A stretch of DNA of 7,750 bases from an uncultured Lysobacterales bacterium (GTDB taxonomy: Bacteria; Pseudomonadota; Gammaproteobacteria; Xanthomonadales; SZUA-36). This document shows, piece by piece, positions 1-7,330 of this stretch. A program made the position numbers and the translations under genes. The stretch is taken from assembly GCA_937995275.1 (NCBI GenBank), contig CALKKN010000200.1, positions 1-7,750 of the forward strand, written 5' to 3'. The notes beneath the pieces are model-generated. The model searched no databases. It was not told the DNA's origin and worked only from the letters and a program-made list of their open reading frames with translations. Every line of letters begins with the position of its first letter. Positions within the stretch are counted from its first letter, which is position 1.

Positions 1-424
1 AAAATACGTAGAACAGCAGGGCGTCCAGCGCGCAGAACACCCCGACCATCAGGCCTTCCATGATCAGGAAGGACGCCATGTACTGGTGCACCTTGGTCTG
101 GATGATCTCCCAGCCGGCGATGACGACCAGCGGGCCGAAGAACGTGGTCAGCAGGATCAGCGGGACCGAAAAACCGTCCACGCCCAGGTGGTACTGGATG
201 CTGAACGTTTCGATCCAGGGTTTGAGTTCCGTGAACTGCATCGCCGCGATCGACGTGTCGAACCCGGCATACAGGACGACGCTCAGCGCGAACGTCACGA
301 CCGCGACGACCAGGGCCAGCAACCGCGCCAGTCCCGCGCGCTGGTCCCCGGCCGCGAGGACCGCCACGCCGCCGAAAATCGGCAGCCAGATGAGCAAACT
401 CAGGATGGGCCAGTCAGTTGCCAT
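1..424 (-). CDS. nuoM: NADH-quinone oxidoreductase subunit M, N-terminal part (cut by window edge)
   Basis: NuoM is one of the antiporter-like proton-pumping subunits in the membrane arm of complex I. Only the first 141 codons are visible; the gene runs off the low-coordinate edge. The start is the ATG at 424-422, which gives a protein beginning MATDWPILSLLIWLPIFGG, the usual hydrophobic NuoM N-terminus. Further on come a conserved FSIQYHLGVDGFSVPLILLT stretch (about residues 88-107) and hydrophobic segments around residues 5-25, 30-52, 98-120 and from 125 on. The fragment ends at LLFYVF, just before the region where the family carries its essential TM5 glutamate, so that residue cannot be checked. 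The gene starts 16 nt after the nuoL stop. The ribosome site is weak: a G-rich run, with AAGG only 3 nt from the ATG. Identity comes from sequence features and from position after nuoL; NuoN is the alternative but normally follows NuoM. Confidence 0.95.
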   Translation of the reverse strand, partial: MATDWPILSLLIWLPIFGGVAVLAAGDQRAGLARLLALVVAVVTFALSVVLYAGFDTSIAAMQFTELKPWIETFSIQYHLGVDGFSVPLILLTTFFGPLVVIAGWEIIQTKVHQYMASFLIMEGLMVGVFCALDALLFYVF

Positions 425-440
425 GTGCCTTACCGCCCCC

Positions 441-2435
441 CTATGCCAGCGCGACCCAGATTGCGAGGATGGCGATCAGGCCGACAATCATCGCAAAGGC
501 GTATTGAAACAGGTAACCGCTTTGCCAGAGCCTGACCCTGGCCGATATGTTGCCCACGAGCCGCGCGGAGCCGTTGACGAGCCAGCCGTCGATCAGCCCG
601 TCATCCACCCGGTTCCAGAGGTTGTTGCCGATGCGCACGGTCCGCGCCACGAACGCCTTCTGGTAGAACTCGTCGACGTAAAACTTGTTGGCCAGCAGCC
701 GGTGCAGCCGGGGCATCCTTTGCTGCAACTGGTCCGCCAGCGTCGGCCGCAGCAGGTAGATCACCGTGGCCAGCACGAAACCGCCGATCATCAGCCAGAA
801 CGGCGCGGTCTGCAGCGCGTGCAGGGCCATCGCGCCGGCTCCGTGGAAATGCTCGCCCACCGCTGCGACCGTATCGTTCTGCGGCAGTACGCGGAGGGAA
901 TCGGCCATCCAGTTCTCGAACAGGATCGGCTGCACGGTCAGGTAGCCGATCACCACCGACGGTATGGCCAGCAGCACCAGCGGCACCGTGACGACCAGCG
1001 GCGACTCCTTCGGCGCGTGCTGCAGCACCCCGTCCGGCGGATGATCGCCGGCGCCAACGTCCACGGTATAGCGGGGCTTGCCGTGGAAGGTCATGTACAG
1101 CAGGCGGAAGCTGTAGAACGAGGTCACGATCACGCCGAGCAGCACCGCCCAATAGGCGAAGGAGGAGCCGAACCGGGTGGAGGCATGCACGGCCTCGATG
1201 ATCGTATCCTTGGAATAGAACCCCGCCATGAAGGGGAAGCCGATCAGGGCCAGCGTCCCGATCCAGGCAGTGATCCAGGTGACCGGCATCTGCTTGCGCA
1301 GACCGCCCATGAAGCGCATGTCCTGCTGGTGATGCAGCGCGATGATGACTGAACCCGCCGCGAGGAACAGCAGCGCCTTGAAAAACGCGTGGGTCGCCAG
1401 GTGGAAGATGGCGGCCGAGTAAGCCGAAACGCCGAGCGCGACGGTCATGTAACCGAGCTGCGACAGCGTCGAATACGCGATCACCCGCTTGATGTCGTTC
1501 TGCACCACGCCCACCAGGCCCATCGAGATCGCCGTCACGGCGCCGATCAGCATGACGAAGCTCAGGGCGGCGTCGCTGAGCTCGAACAGCGGCGACATGC
1601 GCGCCACCATGAAGATGCCGGCCGTGACCATCGTGGCCGCGTGGATCAGGGCGGAGATCGGCGTCGGGCCCTCCATCGAATCAGGCAGCCAGACATGCAG
1701 CGGAGCCTGCGCCGACTTGCCCATGGCGCCGATGAACAGGCACACGCAGATGACCGTGATCCAGTGCCATTCCAGCCCGGGGATGATCGTGACGGTGCGG
1801 CCGGCGATGCCGTCCGCCCGGGCGAACGTCTCGGCGTAGTCCAGCGTCCCGAAGCAGTACAGAATGGCGGCGATCCCGAGCAGGAACCCGAAATCCCCGA
1901 TGCGGTTGACCAGGAATGCCTTCAGGCCGGCGTAGATCGCCGATTCACGCTTGAACCAGAAACCGATCAGCAGGTAGGAGACGAGCCCCACCGCTTCCCA
2001 GCCGAAGAACAGCTGCAGGAAATTGTTCGACATCACCAGCATCAGCATGGAAAACGTGAACAGGGCGATGTAGCTGAAGAAGCGCTGGTAGCCCGGATCG
2101 TCCGCCATGTAGCCGATCGTGTAGATGTGCACCATGAACGATACGAACGACACCACGGTCATCATCAGCGCCGTCAGGTGGTCGACCAGGAAACCGACCT
2201 CGAAACGGATGCCGTCGGAGACCATCCACGTGTAGACCGTGATGTTGACGGTCCCCAGGTTGTCGAATACCTGCAGGTAGAGCACGTAGGCCGACAGGAA
2301 GAACGACACCGCCACACCGAGGATCGTCACCCAGTGCGACCCGGCGCGGCCGACCTGGTTGCGCAGCAGACCCGCAACGGCCGCCGCCACCAGCGGCAGA
2401 AGGGGTACCAGCACCAGAATTGTTTTCAAAGACAT
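441..2435 (-). CDS. nuoL: NADH-quinone oxidoreductase subunit L
   Basis: NuoL is the distal antiporter-like proton-pumping subunit of the complex I membrane arm. It is 664 residues, somewhat longer than the E. coli protein (about 613) and in the range for many proteobacteria. The polar residues of the proton channel are visible: TM5 glutamate E147 in FFGWEAVG, D181 in NRIGDFG, lysine K240 in GAMGKSAQAPLHVWLPD, H265 in ALIHAATMVTAG, H345/H349/K353 in FHLATHAFFKALLFL, and K409-D410 in GFYSKDTI on the broken helix TM12. They match E. coli E144, D178, K229, K342 and K399. The last 110 or so residues (VDEFYQKAF onward, then LWQSGYLFQYAFAMIVGL) fit the long lateral helix and terminal TM16 that clamp the other pump subunits. 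The ATG lies 1 nt after the nuoK stop, with AAGGG 5 nt upstream inside nuoK. No truncation or frameshift is seen. Confidence 0.98.
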   Translation of the reverse strand: MSLKTILVLVPLLPLVAAAVAGLLRNQVGRAGSHWVTILGVAVSFFLSAYVLYLQVFDNLGTVNITVYTWMVSDGIRFEVGFLVDHLTALMMTVVSFVSFMVHIYTIGYMADDPGYQRFFSYIALFTFSMLMLVMSNNFLQLFFGWEAVGLVSYLLIGFWFKRESAIYAGLKAFLVNRIGDFGFLLGIAAILYCFGTLDYAETFARADGIAGRTVTIIPGLEWHWITVICVCLFIGAMGKSAQAPLHVWLPDSMEGPTPISALIHAATMVTAGIFMVARMSPLFELSDAALSFVMLIGAVTAISMGLVGVVQNDIKRVIAYSTLSQLGYMTVALGVSAYSAAIFHLATHAFFKALLFLAAGSVIIALHHQQDMRFMGGLRKQMPVTWITAWIGTLALIGFPFMAGFYSKDTIIEAVHASTRFGSSFAYWAVLLGVIVTSFYSFRLLYMTFHGKPRYTVDVGAGDHPPDGVLQHAPKESPLVVTVPLVLLAIPSVVIGYLTVQPILFENWMADSLRVLPQNDTVAAVGEHFHGAGAMALHALQTAPFWLMIGGFVLATVIYLLRPTLADQLQQRMPRLHRLLANKFYVDEFYQKAFVARTVRIGNNLWNRVDDGLIDGWLVNGSARLVGNISARVRLWQSGYLFQYAFAMIVGLIAILAIWVALA

Positions 2436-2445
2436 GTTAGCCCTT
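2433..2445 (-). promoter_or_regulatory. nuoL ribosome binding site inside nuoK end
   Basis: AAGGG at 2445-2441 is made of the Lys-Gly codons that end nuoK. It lies 5 nt before the nuoL ATG (2435-2433), which follows the nuoK TAA by a single base. This fits translational coupling of the two membrane subunits. Confidence 0.7.
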
Positions 2446-2742
2446 CAGCTCGTCCAGTTCGGCCACATTGATGGTCTGCCGGTTGCGGAACAGGACCACC
2501 AGGATCGCCAGCCCGATGGCCGCCTCGGCGGCCGCCACCGTCAGGATGAAAAACACGAAGACCTGCCCGTCGAGATTGCCCAGGAAGCGCGAGAACGCCA
2601 CGAAATTCATGTTTACGGCCAGCAGCATCAGCTCGATGCACATCAGCAGGATGATCACATTCTTGCGGTTCAGGAAAATGCCGGCCACGCTGAGGACGAA
2701 CAACAGGGCGCCGAGCGTCAGGAAGTGTTCAAGTGTCAGCAT
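2437..2742 (-). CDS. nuoK: NADH-quinone oxidoreductase subunit K
   Basis: NuoK is a small membrane subunit (MrpC/ND4L-like) between NuoJ and NuoN. It forms part of the central hydrophilic axis and of one proton channel. The length of 101 residues is typical. Three transmembrane helices are visible at about residues 3-23, 28-50 and 60-85. The two conserved membrane glutamates are present: E37 in [13 protein letters not shown] and E73 in [13 protein letters not shown], matching E. coli E36 and E72. The sequence continues to a charged tail ending LDELKG. The ATG lies 10 nt after the nuoJ stop and has GAGGA 7 nt upstream, overlapping that stop. The end of the gene also carries the ribosome binding site of nuoL, so the two are probably translationally coupled. 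Confidence 0.98.
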   Translation of the reverse strand: MLTLEHFLTLGALLFVLSVAGIFLNRKNVIILLMCIELMLLAVNMNFVAFSRFLGNLDGQVFVFFILTVAAAEAAIGLAILVVLFRNRQTINVAELDELKG

Positions 2743-2754
2743 GATGCTTTCCTC
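2740..2754 (-). promoter_or_regulatory. nuoK ribosome binding site overlapping nuoJ stop
   Basis: GAGGA at 2754-2750 lies 7 nt before the nuoK ATG (2742-2740) and includes two bases of the nuoJ TGA stop. Ribosomes ending nuoJ would be placed directly at the nuoK start. Confidence 0.7.
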
Positions 2755-3367
2755 AACTCCCCTGCCGCGGCTCGGGGTCCATCTTCACCAGGCGAACGCG
2801 CTCGTCACGCTGCACGCGCACCTGGGCGGCGGGATCCTGGCGCCGCGAACCGGGCCGATGCCGCAAGGTCAGCGCCACCGCCGCGATGATGGCCACCAGC
2901 AACACCACGCCCGCTACCTCGAAGGCCAGCAGGTAATTGGTAAACAACCACTGCCCGACGGCCTTGGTGTTGCTGTAATCCGGCGGATTCGGCGGTGGCA
3001 CCGGGAAGGCGCCTTCCGCGAAGCGCCCCTTGGTCCACAGCACCGTCAGCAGCTCGACCGCCATCAGCAAGGCCACCACCACGCCGGCCGGCAGGTAGCG
3101 GATGAACCCTTCCTTCAGCGGCGCGAGGTTGATGTCCAGCATCATGACGACGAACAGGAACAGCACCAGCACCGCGCCGACATAGACCAGCACCAGGATG
3201 ATGGCCAGGAACTCGACCTCCAGCAGCATCCAGATGGCCGCCGAGCTGAAAAACGCCAGCACCAGCGACAACGCGGCGTAGACCGGGTTGCGAACGGTCA
3301 CGACCATGACGGCGGCGGCCATCAGTACGGCCGAAAACAGGTAGAAGACTATTTCGTAGATCGACAT
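2753..3367 (-). CDS. nuoJ: NADH-quinone oxidoreductase subunit J
   Basis: NuoJ (ND6) is a membrane subunit of about five helices beside NuoH and NuoK. It links the quinone chamber to the proton pumps. It is 204 residues. The signature third helix is visible as [17 protein letters not shown] (about residues 61-77), the segment known in the family to carry a pi-bulge that changes shape during turnover. The preceding LLEVEFLA stretch holds the conserved E50. A proline-rich loop (residues 122-129, PVPPPNPP) leads to the [21 protein letters not shown] helix. The last 35 or so residues are strongly charged ([20 protein letters not shown]), a cytoplasmic tail typical of beta/gammaproteobacterial NuoJ and longer than in E. 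coli. The gene starts 13 nt after nuoI, with GGAG 7 nt before the ATG. It is intact. Confidence 0.97.
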   Translation of the reverse strand: MSIYEIVFYLFSAVLMAAAVMVVTVRNPVYAALSLVLAFFSSAAIWMLLEVEFLAIILVLVYVGAVLVLFLFVVMMLDINLAPLKEGFIRYLPAGVVVALLMAVELLTVLWTKGRFAEGAFPVPPPNPPDYSNTKAVGQWLFTNYLLAFEVAGVVLLVAIIAAVALTLRHRPGSRRQDPAAQVRVQRDERVRLVKMDPEPRQGS

Positions 3368-3378
3368 GCTCGGGCTCC
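3365..3378 (-). promoter_or_regulatory. nuoJ ribosome binding site
   Basis: GGAG at 3378-3375 lies 7 nt before the nuoJ ATG (3367-3365), within the 13-nt gap after the nuoI stop. It is a moderate match to the Shine-Dalgarno sequence. Confidence 0.6.
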
Positions 3379-3380
3379 GC

Positions 3381-3869
3381 TCAGCGATACGCTGCGTCCT
3401 GCCTGCGGTTGGCGGCGATGCTTTCCTCGAAGCGGTCGCCGATCGCCAGCAGTTGCTGTTTGGTTACGACGTGCTCGCCGCGGTTCTCGAAATGGAACTC
3501 GAGGATGTCCGTTTCCACGATAGAGTCGACCGGGCAGGACTCTTCGCAGAAACCGCAATAGATGCACTTGAACAGATCGATGTCGTAACGCGTGGTGCGC
3601 CGCGTGCCGTCCTCGCGCTGCGTCGAGTCGATGGTGATCGCCAGCGCGGGGCATACCGCCTCACAGAGCTTGCAGGCAATACACCGCTCCTCGCCGTTCG
3701 GATAGCGCCGCAGCGCGTGCAGGCCGCGAAAGCGGTTCGACTTCGGGGTTTTTTCTTCCGGGTAGTTGATCGTGAACTTGGGCTGGAAGAAATAGTGCAG
3801 CGTGACGCCGAGGCCCTTGAACAGCTCCAGCAGCATCAGGCTTTTCAGATATCGGACAACGGCATTCAT
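3381..3869 (-). CDS. nuoI: NADH-quinone oxidoreductase subunit I (2x[4Fe-4S] ferredoxin-like)
   Basis: NuoI (TYKY) is a ferredoxin-like peripheral-arm subunit. It passes electrons through clusters N6a and N6b toward NuoB (N2) and quinone. It is 162 residues. An N-terminal amphipathic region (residues 1-35, [17 protein letters not shown]) would lie against the membrane. Two complete binding motifs follow: C63-x2-C66-x2-C69-x3-C73P ([12 protein letters not shown]) and C102-x2-C105-x2-C108-x3-C112P ([12 protein letters not shown]). The open frame extends 48 codons further upstream into nuoH, but the ATG at 3869 ([10 protein letters not shown]) is preferred. It gives the family length and N-terminus, sits 2 nt after the nuoH stop, and has AGGGG 9 nt upstream. 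The conserved [17 protein letters not shown] segment near the end confirms the family. Confidence 0.98.
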   Translation of the reverse strand: MNAVVRYLKSLMLLELFKGLGVTLHYFFQPKFTINYPEEKTPKSNRFRGLHALRRYPNGEERCIACKLCEAVCPALAITIDSTQREDGTRRTTRYDIDLFKCIYCGFCEESCPVDSIVETDILEFHFENRGEHVVTKQQLLAIGDRFEESIAANRRQDAAYR

Positions 3870-3883
3870 CGTCAGACGCCCCT
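3867..3883 (-). promoter_or_regulatory. nuoI ribosome binding site at nuoH end
   Basis: AGGGG at 3883-3879, part of a longer GAGAGGGG run, lies 9 nt before the nuoI ATG at 3869 and inside the last codons of nuoH. Only 2 nt separate the nuoH stop from the ATG. This selects the 162-residue NuoI over the longer open frame. Confidence 0.7.
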
Positions 3884-4909
3884 CTCGACAAGGCCGAAAA
3901 CCGAGATCACCGCGGCAACCATCACCCAGACGATTGTGATCGGCACGAACACCTTCCAGCCCAGCCGCATGATCTGGTCGTAGCGGTAGCGCGGGAACGT
4001 GGCGCGGAACCACAGGAACAGGTACATGAAGAAGACGGTCTTGAGCAGGAACCAGCCGATGTTGCCCTCGCCCAGGATCGTGTCACCCAACACCGGAAGG
4101 CCTTCGAACGGGGACAGCCACCCGCCGGCGAAGAGGAGCGCCGTCAGCGCGGAAATGAGGATCATGTTGGCGTATTCGGCCAGGAAGAACACCGCAAAAC
4201 CTGCGCCGGCGTACTCCACATGGAAACCGGCCACGATCTCGGATTCACCCTCGGCCACGTCGAAGGGCGCGCGGTTGGTCTCGGCCACGCCGGAGATCAC
4301 GTAGATCACGAACAGCGGCAGGAGCGGCAGCCAGAACCAGTCGAACACGCCGCCCTGCTGGGCCAGCACGATCTCCCTCAGGTTCAGGGTGCCGGCCAGG
4401 ATCAGCACGCCGATCAGCGCGAAGCCCATGGCGATTTCGTAGGAGACCATCTGCGCCGAGGATCGCAGGGCGCCGAGAAAGGCGTACTTCGAGTTGGACG
4501 CCCAGCCTGCGATGATCAGTCCGTATACACCCAGCGAGGACATGGCCAGGATGTAGAGCAGGCCGGCGTCGATGTCGGCGATCACGGCCCAGTCGTCGAA
4601 CGGTACGACTGCCCAGGCCGCGAACGCGGGCGCCAGCGACAGGACCGGTGCAAGCAGAAACAGGAATTTGTTGGCGTTTTCCGGGATGACGATCTCTTTC
4701 AGCAGCAGCTTGAACACGTCGGCGAACGGCTGGGCGAGCCCCAGCGGCCCGATCCGGTTCGGCCCCTTGCGCACCTGCATCCAGCCGATCACCTTGCGTT
4801 CCGCGTAGGTGTAATAAGCCACCGCCAGGATCAGGGGCACCAGGATGGCGAGGATCTTGGCCACCAAGATGACCATGTACAGCACCTGGTCCATAAAGGT
4901 TTCGGACAT
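3872..4909 (-). CDS. nuoH: NADH-quinone oxidoreductase subunit H
   Basis: NuoH (ND1) is the membrane-arm subunit that forms most of the quinone-access tunnel and anchors the peripheral arm. It is 345 residues with about eight transmembrane helices. Hallmarks are [20 protein letters not shown] (residues 32-51), followed by [21 protein letters not shown] in the first cytoplasmic loop. The acidic quinone-chamber loop is [20 protein letters not shown] (residues 209-228), carrying E210, R213, D217, E220, E222 and E224. [17 protein letters not shown] (about 303-319) precedes the last helix. The open frame continues 85 codons upstream in a low-quality reading across nuoG, but the ATG at 4909 gives the family N-terminus. 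That ATG overlaps the nuoG stop by one base (TAATG) and has GGAGG 7 nt upstream. It is intact, with no missing conserved residue seen. Confidence 0.98.
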   Translation of the reverse strand: MSETFMDQVLYMVILVAKILAILVPLILAVAYYTYAERKVIGWMQVRKGPNRIGPLGLAQPFADVFKLLLKEIVIPENANKFLFLLAPVLSLAPAFAAWAVVPFDDWAVIADIDAGLLYILAMSSLGVYGLIIAGWASNSKYAFLGALRSSAQMVSYEIAMGFALIGVLILAGTLNLREIVLAQQGGVFDWFWLPLLPLFVIYVISGVAETNRAPFDVAEGESEIVAGFHVEYAGAGFAVFFLAEYANMILISALTALLFAGGWLSPFEGLPVLGDTILGEGNIGWFLLKTVFFMYLFLWFRATFPRYRYDQIMRLGWKVFVPITIVWVMVAAVISVFGLVERGV

Positions 4910-4921
4910 TACGCCACCTCC
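4907..4921 (-). promoter_or_regulatory. nuoG/nuoH TAATG junction with strong ribosome binding site
   Basis: GGAGG at 4921-4917 sits 7 nt before the nuoH ATG (4909-4907). The ATG shares one base with the nuoG TAA stop. The Shine-Dalgarno lies within the last Val-Glu-Val-Ala codons of nuoG. This fixes the nuoH start, although the frame stays open further upstream. Confidence 0.8.
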
Positions 4922-7317
4922 ACCGTGACCGGCCCGATCGCGTGCCCGAGCGTGCTGGTCATGCAGGTCGCGCTGCGCAGCCAGACGCCACCGGCCGGCA
5001 CACGCCGCGTGACCTTCACTTCGAGCTCGACCTGGCTGTCGCCCTGACTGACGCGGGCCGTGGCGCCATCGGCCAGGCCCAGGCGTTCCGCGTCTGCAGG
5101 ATTGAGGCCGACGAACCGGCTTTGTGCCTGGACGGTCTGCTGCAGCGGCGCCGCCCGGCGGCACAGCGGATCGACGGAATACATCGCCGTTTCGCCGATG
5201 CGGTGCAGGCCGGGCTCATTCGCCTCCGCCGCAAGTTCTGCATCCGCCCCGGGGGCCGTGCCCGGCGAAGTGCTGGCGCCCTCCAGGGCGCCCAGCATGG
5301 CCACCTGCACGTCGGCCAGGCTGACCTGGTCGAAACCCGTCAGGCCGAGTTCGCCGCCGAGCCTGCGCAGGATTTTCCAGCCGCTGCGGGCTGCGCCGCT
5401 CGGCTTGCCGGCCGCCGCGAACGACATCGCAGTGCCGTCCAGATTGACCAGGCTGCCCTCCGCCTCTGGATGCGGCGCCAGCGGCAATATCAGGTCGGCA
5501 ATGTCGCGCAGGCTGTCAGTGGCGAACGGGGTGACGGCGATTACGGTCTCGGCCGCGGCGAGCGCCTGCCGCGCGCGCGCCGGATTGTCGATGTCGAATT
5601 CCGGCTCTATGCCCCACAGAAGGTAGGCCTGGCGGGGGGCCTCGAGCATCTGGCTCACGTTCATGCCCGGTGTCACTTCCGCGCCACCCGGACCGCGGTG
5701 CGGCACCGCGCCGGCCTGCCGGGCGCCCGTGGAATTGGCCCCGTGCGAAAGGATGTCCAGCGCCGACCCGGTCGCCGCGGCGAGGTAGGCGGCAAGCGCG
5801 CGCAACCAGGATGCCGCGGGGTGGCTCATGGCGAACTGGCCGAGCAACACGACGCTCCTGTCCCCGGCCCGCAGGCGGCCGGCCAGTTCCTCGTGCCGGC
5901 TGTTCGCCTCCGCACTGTCCAGGGCGATGCGCAGGTTCTGCGGCGCCGGGTTGCCGGTGGCCTGCTCGACCGCCGCCGCCAGCGCCGCCAGTTCCGGGAC
6001 CATGGCCTGCGGCGCCACGACGGCGTCGAGGCTGGTGTCGAACGTGAACGGCCATTCCACTGGATTGACGACCGCGATCTTCGCACCGCGACGCCAGGCC
6101 TGCCGCAGGCGATGCCCGATGAGCGGCGCTTCCTGGCGCGGATTGCAGCCGACCAGCAGGACGGCGTCGCAGGCATCCAGCCCGGCGATCGGCAGTTCGA
6201 AGGCCGGCGAACGCGCGGCGTCATCGGCAAAGTCCTGTTCGCGCAGGCGGTGGTCGATGTGGGCGCCGCCCAACCGCCGCAAAAGGGACTGCGCCAGGTA
6301 GTACTCTTCGGTGAGCGCGGACGGCGACATGAGCACACCCAGCTGGTCGGCCCCGTGCCGGTCCAGCGTGGTGCGCAGGAGCCGGGCTGCCGTCTGGATG
6401 GCCTCGTCCCACGATACCGCCTTCCACTGGCCGTCTTCCTTCACCTCGGGATGAAGCTGCCGGTCGTCGGCGTAAAGGCCGAAGTGGCTGTACCGGTCGC
6501 GGTCCGGCAGCCAGGTTTCGTTGGTCGGCTCGTTATCGCGCGGCACGGCGCGCAACACGCGACCCCGGCGAACGTGGTAATACAGGGCGGAGCCGACACC
6601 ATCGTGCACGGCGACGGACGGCCTGGCCACCAGTTCCCAGGCGCGGGCGGAATACCGGAAGGGCTTGTTGGTGAGCGCGCCGACCGGGCACAGGTCGATG
6701 ATGTTGCCCGACAGTTCCGAATCGATGCTGTTTTCGACGCAGGTGCCGATCTCGAGCCGGTCGCCGCGCCCGACGCCGCCCATTTCGCTGGTGCCGGCGA
6801 TTTCTTCGAGGAACCGGACGCAGCGCGTGCAGTGGATGCAGCGGGTCATGTCCGTCTGCACCAGCGGCCCGACGTTCTTGTCCTTCACCACCCGCTTGCG
6901 CTCGGTAAAACGGGAGACGGAGCGGCCGTACCCCATGGCCAGGTCCTGCAGTTCGCACTCGCCGCCCTGATCGCAGATCGGGCAGTCCAGCGGATGGTTG
7001 ATCAGCAGGAACTCCATGACGCCGTGCTGGGCGTCCACGGCCCGCCGCGAATCCGTGTAGATCTTCATGCCGTCCATGACCGGCGTGGCGCAGGCCGGCA
7101 CCGGCTTGGGCATCTTTTCAACGTCCACCAAGCACATGCGGCAGTTGGCCGCGATGGTCAGCTTGGGGTGATAGCAGAAGCGCGGGATGTCAATGCCGGC
7201 CCGGTCGGTGGCCTCGATGATCATCGAGCCCTTGGGCGCCTGCAGCGGCTTGCCGTTGACCTCGATATCGACCATTTCGGTCGCGCGTTCCCGGGCCTGT
7301 TCCACTTCAGCGCTCAT
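4909..7317 (-). CDS. nuoG: NADH-quinone oxidoreductase subunit G (FeS, molybdopterin-oxidoreductase-like)
   Basis: NuoG is the large peripheral-arm subunit that carries electrons from NuoF to NuoI. It is 802 residues. An N-terminal [2Fe-2S] ferredoxin domain (about 15-95) has C48, C59, C62 and C76 (cluster N1b). The next domain (about 98-138) has H108, C112, C115 and C121, the His/Cys ligands of N5. C160, C163, C166 and C210 ([13 protein letters not shown] and [10 protein letters not shown]) bind N4. No cysteine set for the distal N7 cluster follows, unlike E. coli. Residues from about 225 to 670 are a degenerate molybdopterin-oxidoreductase domain, presumably structural. After an Ala/Glu/Gly-rich linker (about 677-703) comes a C-terminal molybdopterin-dinucleotide-binding-like domain (about 735-802, [17 protein letters not shown]). 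The start overlaps the nuoF stop as ATGA; Met15 is the alternative start. Codons TTA, CTA and TCA appear absent from nearly the whole gene, reflecting high GC. Confidence 0.97.
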   Translation of the reverse strand: MSAEVEQARERATEMVDIEVNGKPLQAPKGSMIIEATDRAGIDIPRFCYHPKLTIAANCRMCLVDVEKMPKPVPACATPVMDGMKIYTDSRRAVDAQHGVMEFLLINHPLDCPICDQGGECELQDLAMGYGRSVSRFTERKRVVKDKNVGPLVQTDMTRCIHCTRCVRFLEEIAGTSEMGGVGRGDRLEIGTCVENSIDSELSGNIIDLCPVGALTNKPFRYSARAWELVARPSVAVHDGVGSALYYHVRRGRVLRAVPRDNEPTNETWLPDRDRYSHFGLYADDRQLHPEVKEDGQWKAVSWDEAIQTAARLLRTTLDRHGADQLGVLMSPSALTEEYYLAQSLLRRLGGAHIDHRLREQDFADDAARSPAFELPIAGLDACDAVLLVGCNPRQEAPLIGHRLRQAWRRGAKIAVVNPVEWPFTFDTSLDAVVAPQAMVPELAALAAAVEQATGNPAPQNLRIALDSAEANSRHEELAGRLRAGDRSVVLLGQFAMSHPAASWLRALAAYLAAATGSALDILSHGANSTGARQAGAVPHRGPGGAEVTPGMNVSQMLEAPRQAYLLWGIEPEFDIDNPARARQALAAAETVIAVTPFATDSLRDIADLILPLAPHPEAEGSLVNLDGTAMSFAAAGKPSGAARSGWKILRRLGGELGLTGFDQVSLADVQVAMLGALEGASTSPGTAPGADAELAAEANEPGLHRIGETAMYSVDPLCRRAAPLQQTVQAQSRFVGLNPADAERLGLADGATARVSQGDSQVELEVKVTRRVPAGGVWLRSATCMTSTLGHAIGPVTVEVA

Positions 7318-7330
7318 GCCGCCAGCCCCT
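7314..7330 (-). promoter_or_regulatory. nuoF/nuoG ATGA overlap with nuoG ribosome binding site
   Basis: The nuoG ATG (7317-7315) shares bases with the nuoF TGA (7316-7314). AGGGG at 7330-7326 lies 8 nt before the ATG, inside nuoF. This supports the 7317 start over the internal Met15 codon at 7275, which has no Shine-Dalgarno-like sequence before it. It also suggests stop-restart translational coupling. Confidence 0.7.

Noticed and set aside
60..2471. Two long plus-strand open frames (60-1352 and 1389-2471) opposite nuoM, nuoL and nuoK.
   Set aside because: They lie in the reverse-complement codon register of nuoL and are broken where nuoL uses a TCA serine codon. Their composition is low-complexity His/Arg/Gln/Asp-rich. 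They are shadows of nuoL.
2468..3983. Plus-strand open frames of 351 and 205 codons opposite nuoK, nuoJ and nuoI.
   Set aside because: They have no family motif, are Arg/His/Gln-rich, and lie opposite genes with full ligand motifs and family lengths. They are GC-driven antisense frames.
3870..4013. A 48-codon upstream extension of the nuoI frame into nuoH.
   Set aside because: The translated extension is an out-of-frame reading of the nuoH C-terminus. The internal ATG gives the usual 162-residue NuoI and has a ribosome binding site.
4910..5164. An 85-codon upstream extension of the nuoH frame across the end of nuoG.
   Set aside because: The extension is Arg/Gly/Pro/Ala-rich and unlike any NuoH N-terminus. 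The ATG at 4909 has GGAGG at the right distance and gives the normal family start.
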